DNA of 64,000 nt from Leptidea sinapis (Eukaryota > Arthropoda > Insecta > Lepidoptera > Pieridae): positions 8,308,001 through 8,372,000 of the forward strand of contig NC_066287.1 in the NCBI RefSeq assembly GCF_905404315.1, written 5' to 3'. Below are positions 59,381 to 64,000 of the stretch, one piece after another; position 1 is the stretch's first letter; every line of letters begins with the position of its first letter. Both the position numbers and the translations under genes were made by a program. The notes under the pieces are model-generated. The model had not been told where the DNA came from, ran no database searches, and worked only from the letters and a program-made list of their open reading frames with translations.

Positions 59381-62300
59381 TCACGGCGAGGCGTGCGGGG
59401 GAGGCGCAGGGGGCGCAGGGGGCGCGGGGGGAGCGGGCGGCGCCAGCTGCAGCCGTCGGGGCTCCTCCTCCTCCTCCTCCACCGCTCCCTCGCCGTCGTC
59501 GCCGCTCTCCTCCCCGCCCTCGCCTGACCCGGATCCGTCACCCATTTCGCGCGTCTCTTCGTCCTCGTCTTCCTCTTCGGGACATAGTTGATAAGCTCTA
59601 CGAACCATAATAATATAAATGTTTGCGGCGAATGGATAAAAATTTCCTATATGAACACAAAGACGGAATACTCACAGAAGTGTAAAAGGCTGATTATGAC
59701 TGTGATTCAAAATTATTCAGTTCAAAAGTCTTGTAAAGTTCCGTTAGTCAGTACTACGTAAACGCTAAATATATTGCAGACAAACGGTTTCGTATACGGA
59801 TGTAACTGGACCAGTGAACGCATATAAAACGTGTACCTAAGCAGTCCTGTGACTGAAATGAGCTGAAAAGAGTGTAATTGGTATTGAAGTCAAGGTCGAT
59901 ATTAGGATTTTCTTGTTTTGCGGATTTCTAAATAAGTCGTCAAAAGCTCAGCGATTCGATCAGCGTCCAGTCATACGCTTTTGCCCAACGTGATTTACGT
60001 GATTGGTTCTCGCCATGACAGATTACGGTTAATGGTACGCGCGCGTGTCTTTTTGCCAATTTTTGTCAGATACGTGAACGATGTATGCGTCAGGTGTGAG
60101 CGGACCAGTCATAGTAAAAAAAAGTTGTATTTTTACAATTTTTACACTATAAATATTGGCTAGATTAGTGTATTTCGAAATCATTTTAGAATATTATATA
60201 TATTTGAAAGTATGAGATTCGAGTGTTTCATGCATTAAAATGTTATAATGTTTTAGTAAGTATATCAATATATTATGTACGTAGCGTATCATTTAATGAT
60301 TTTGTGACTTTACACTATTGTACTGCATGGAAATATTTTTTCAAACAAATTTTATTGCAGGTGTTGACAATAATATGATAACATGACAGTTAATGAATCT
60401 CCGTCAAAAATTGTAATAAATGTTTATTATAACGTGTATCAAGAAAAAGTTCGATTCAATATTTTTAATAAAACACGAAAAAAAGTTGACTATAGTTCTA
60501 GATAATTTTTATGATATTTTTAATTTAATATAATTAATTAATTTTCACCAGAATATTTATTAAAAATCACAAAAATAAAGAGCACAAAACTAAAACAAAT
60601 TAATCGATATTGTTAAAAAGAAAATGTAGAAAACCTCATTGTTACAGCACTAAAAATAACTTTATGTTTGAAATATTTATATGACGCACTTTATTACAAG
60701 CATTTAATTTATGTTCCGCGAAAAATCGTACGATGAGTGGAGCAAGGAGTCTCTTCTTGCAATGTAATGCATACGAGTTTATACAAACTCTTTTTAATTT
60801 ATTTATTTTTTAATAAAATACAAATTTTACAATATCGTTTCATAGCAATAAAACCACATAGGTTTGTACTATTGCTAAATTAGTCTACAGAGTCACAACA
60901 ACAAAAGAATAAACACTTCTATAGCACATAAAAATATTTCAAATAAAAATTAAAGTTATTATTGCAGTTAACTGTTAAACATTAGCTAATAAAAATAACC
61001 ATATTACGTGGGTCGATGATCAGTCATGTCTCAGAAAGTATTTTTTTTTAATTTTGTTTTTATGAATCAGTCTAGTCTAGGACCTATGTAAGCTCCTAAG
61101 CGTTCTTTCACCGAACGCGTTGGATGCATGAGGCACACGCAACCGGCTTAGACCCACAGTGCGCGTTTACACAGTGTGGTCTATAACTGTTTTAAATTTA
61201 TTATTAAAAAGTTTTCTTCTAACATTGAACAATCAATTTGCATAAAAATTGGTACAAATACTTGACAATGACTTAAAAGCCCGCTTTCGTTACCCTAAAA
61301 TATACATTCAATCTCATTTGATCTTGAACAGCTTAAATCTAAAAAAAATTGCGATTTCGGTCTAGTGAGAATCTAAATTAAAAATAATGTGAAATGAGAA
61401 AGGCCCTAGTTCGTATAATTTTTATATAGGAGAAGAGTTGAAAAGTAAAAAAAAAGAGAAAATTACTAAAAACACGGCAGAATACCATCCTACAAAAAGC
61501 GTGAAATTCGGTAAAAAAAATACAGTACCACTTTTGCCGACACCAAGGTACCACAGCTAACGGACCAACTACAAGTTTTTAAGAAAATAAAGTTAATATT
61601 TCATAGTTAAATAGTGGCAGCAGTGATCACTTAGCATCAGGTGACTGTATACTATTCTCTAAATGAATAAATCGAAAGGCTACAAATAACTGTTTATAAA
61701 AAACTAAACGTAAATCTTACTTCTCTAATGTTTTTCTCGCGGAGTTGCTGCGTTCCAGGAAATAGCCGCTAGACGTTTCGTTGGAGGTGCCAGGTGGTGA
61801 CCACGTTCCATACGAGCCATAACCAGGACCGTACTGAAACAATAGTTATTTTATATATATATATATATATATATGTTGTGATTGTAGCAAAAGAAGAAAA
61901 AATGAATTAAAGTTTAATTGAATTGAATGCCGGTATTATTATTTAGTATAAGTTCCGGCGTTTTCATGCTATAAAGTTCTCAAATTACCCAACCAATTTT
62001 ATCACACATAATCATAAAAACAGTTAATTTGCACGAAAAAGATTGTATGACAATTGGCGGACTGTCAGTGTCTAATAAAATGCTAATAGTTACTCAAGAA
62101 ATGTATATTCAAGCTTATTTCTACCTACTTCTTTATTATAACTGTAGGAAAATTACCTTAAGATGGGCCACGATTTAATTTTGTCGAAGGTAGATGGTAT
62201 GAATTTGAAAACTGAAAACACATGAGTATCGAACCTCGGCTAAGAGAAAGCTATAGTGAATAACACAATACTGAAACCACCAACAGTTACCGTTGCATTT

Positions 62301-64000
62301 TTATTGATAAGCATTGCTTAAGGACACTGTTGCGCCGTTTGACCTGGCGTCAGCAATTGCATTTTCGGTTACTGTTATCGTAAAGAAGCCACTATTCATC
62401 GCATGTCACGATTCGATCCAATACTCCTTCATTTATGTACCGATTCAACAAGACAACACAAGTTTCAACACGCATTTCTTTCTGTCAATATTGTTTTTGG
62501 TAAGGTAACGTTAAACCGTCCCGCTAATTCCTGGGTAGTTTGGTTCGGATCGGCTTCCACCATCTCGTTCAATTCATTGTTATTCACCTGTGTGGGATTT
62601 AATCCCCATGGGTCGTTTTTAAATCAGGGTTTCCATCACGAAAGCGTTTAAACCAAAATCGCACGGTGCATTCATTAGCAGTCTCCCCTCCAAACGGGAG
62701 GGGGGATCGATATTGCGAGCTGTTTCTGCTGCGTTAGTTCCGCGTCTGAACACGTATTCAAAAATCTCACTTTGTTGCACTTTCTTAAAAGAAGAACTAT
62801 ATAGGTACCATCCATGTGAAAAGAGTTTCACTCAAATATCAACCACAACCCATGTATGTTCTAAGTCAATTCGAAGTACCTATTATAATGAAACGGCAAA
62901 TTCATACTAAAACTCCTATTAATTAATTGAAAGGAATATTTGTAAAAGATTAAGATAATAAGATTCTGCCGTGAAGCAGTAATGTGTAAGCATTATTGCG
63001 TTTTGGTCTGAAGGGCGCCGTAGCTAGTGAAATTACTGTGCATACGAGACTTGACATCTTATGTCTCAAGGTGACCAGCGCAGTTGTAGTGCCGCTCAGA
63101 GTTATGGGGTTTTTCAAGAATCCTGAGCGTCACTACATTGTAAAAGGCACGGTGTATCAATAACTATCACCTGAATCTCCTGCTCGTCTCGTCACTTTAT
63201 GGTATTTGGTACTGGAAAAGGGCTTCTGTTTCCCCAATTAGACCTCTTAATAGGGTCCATTTTGCGTGCAGTGTTGGCCAGTCATTCGAACCAGCCCAGC
63301 TCCTTCCAGAAGTTCAGAACACTCCTGGGGTGTTCATAGACTTCCTGGAGCGACCTTGTATTTACTAAGGATTTTCCCCGTTGGTTGGCCACCGCAGCAC
63401 ATTCCAGGATTACATGAGAGACCATTTCATCCTCGGTTAGACAGCCCCTGCACCTAGGACTGTCCGTATAATCTGTCTCGTCACTTACTGTCACTGTTAC
63501 ACAAATTGCGTGCGTACAAAGTATAGTCAGCTGCATGAACCTCTAAACGGCATATGAAGTCCTGGTACATGTTGCTAGGATGACACATGATTTCAACCGC
63601 TATGAAAGACATTACTATCACCGCTATCATATTTATATTCTCATGGTGTTTGTGTAGTAATAGGTCGCGCGCATGACGTCACAATTATTCAAGTTAACTC
63701 GCGTCATACATTAGAAAATCTCTTCTTCAACTATGATCGCCTGGTACCAAAGCACTGTATAATGCTTCCTTTCTCATTTATTCCAACGTTAAATCGTATA
63801 AATTTATGTGTTTCTATTTTTCGTTTCAACGACTTCCAAATCACAACGATGCTAAAGAAGTGATCACTTCAATAAGTTACCCGATCTAGCTCGTCCTGCA
63901 ACCACGCCAGCAGCTGCCTCCAGCGGCGCCGCACGTCGAGCTGCGTGTGCAGGGCGCGTGCAGCCACTCCCGAGCGGCACATCACGCCCACCAGCAGCTT
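59381..64000 (-). CDS. faf: Fat facets / USP9X deubiquitinase, last three exons (5' part outside window)
   Basis: C-terminal 149 residues of a very large ubiquitin-specific protease that removes ubiquitin from endocytic and signalling proteins (family knowledge). Exons: 64000-63881 (continues beyond the edge), 61833-61721, 59597-59381. Donor ctagatcgg|gtaact, acceptor gtttcag|tac, donor gagaa|gtaaga, acceptor ttcgtag|agc; phases agree. Recognition rests on WLQDELDR, then SNETSSGYFLERSNSARKTL and AYQLCPEEEDEDEE. These match the conserved USP9X tail (WSPP..[29 protein letters not shown]). The last exon encodes acidic runs, then (APP)n, and ends PPPHASP. This tail differs from the vertebrate one. 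The catalytic USP domain lies outside the window. The last exon is strongly GC-rich compared with its surroundings. Confidence 0.9.
59598..61720 (-). other. fat facets intron
   Basis: AT-rich intron between the last two exons. At 61611-61665 it holds a trace of LINE D (gcagtgatcacttagcatca). No other gene was seen. Confidence 0.6.
61852..61874. repeat. (TA)n microsatellite
   Basis: About 11 TA dinucleotides, 19 bp upstream (in transcript direction) of a fat facets exon. Confidence 0.9.
62200..62850 (-). mobile_element. Decayed mariner transposase remnant
   Basis: Minus-strand frames encode EYVFRRGTNAAETARNI, the mariner helix-turn-helix. They continue with traces of NECTVRFWFKRF, ELAGRFNV and RIVTCDE (first catalytic Asp box), then TVTVGGFSIVLF. 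Frameshifts and stops separate them. It differs from the mariner at 42472. It lies in the fat facets intron between the first two exons seen. Confidence 0.8.
62966..63203 (+). repeat. Dispersed repeat family A, copy 4
   Basis: Forward copy with gaagggcgccgtagctag, ctcaaggtgaccagcgcagt and gagcgtcactacattgtaa. Located in a fat facets intron. Confidence 0.75.
63240..63540 (-). mobile_element. R1-type LINE C-terminal fragment
   Basis: The minus frame (63536-63282) encodes CRGCLTEDEMVSHVILECAA followed by RSVLNFWKELGW. This is the CxxC...H...C zinc-binding C-terminus typical of R1/Waldo/TRAS-type LINE ORF2. No reverse transcriptase motif is present. Located in a fat facets intron. Confidence 0.7.

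Noticed and set aside
59324..59610. Plus-strand Arg/Pro-rich open frames opposite the last fat facets exon
   Set aside because: They are shadows of the GC-rich minus-strand coding exon, whose frame joins the upstream exon in phase and matches USP9X.

Overview
This is nuclear DNA from an insect, almost certainly a moth or butterfly (Lepidoptera). It is AT-rich. Its genes are split by short introns with standard GT-AG signals, and the sequence between exons is crowded with repeat types typical of Lepidoptera: a tRNA-derived SINE, Jockey- and CR1-like LINEs, mariner, piggyBac-like and pogo/Tigger elements, MITEs and Helitron-like repeats. No bacterial operon, CRISPR array, virus or toxin gene was seen. 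The order-level call is an inference from the repeat types; the gene models were read directly from the sequence.

Four genes can be reconstructed exon by exon. (1) CTNNBL1 (minus strand, 19257 to 3336) is complete: 13 coding exons, 555 aa, an ARM-repeat factor of the spliceosome-associated PRP19/CDC5L complex. (2) A head-to-head gene (plus strand, 21342 to 30613) has six coding exons and 531 aa. It has a helical N-terminal half, a long disordered middle and a C-terminal Myb/SANT-like fold. I do not recognise it, but the architecture resembles the meiotic telomere protein TERB1. (3) HAO1-type (S)-2-hydroxy-acid oxidase (minus strand, 47354 to 37466) is complete: nine exons, 367 aa, FMN and active-site motifs intact, a C-terminal SRL peroxisome signal and one GC-AG intron. 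(4) The last three exons of fat facets/USP9X (minus strand, 64000 to 59381) enter from the right edge. A possible unknown exon lies at 35054-35477, and a possible last exon of a plus-strand gene lies at 1-131.

The rest is mobile DNA and unannotated sequence. The most unusual part is in the CTNNBL1 introns. A roughly 1.0-kb insertion flanked by TTAA (9931-10945) carries an exact 100-bp tandem array and splits an older ~65-bp minisatellite. A second candidate TTAA-bounded block (12310-15002) carries a 99-bp tandem array in the opposite orientation. The two arrays are homologous to each other, which suggests one mobile element family that carries and amplifies its own ~100-bp repeat. Other structures are a ~670-bp near-perfect inverted repeat at 35845-36512, a MITE family with at least five copies (two of them inverted around CTNNBL1 exon 10), and a piggyBac-like element nested in another MITE.

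The genes do not form an operon or shared pathway. They are ordinary neighbouring animal genes separated by transposon-rich DNA.
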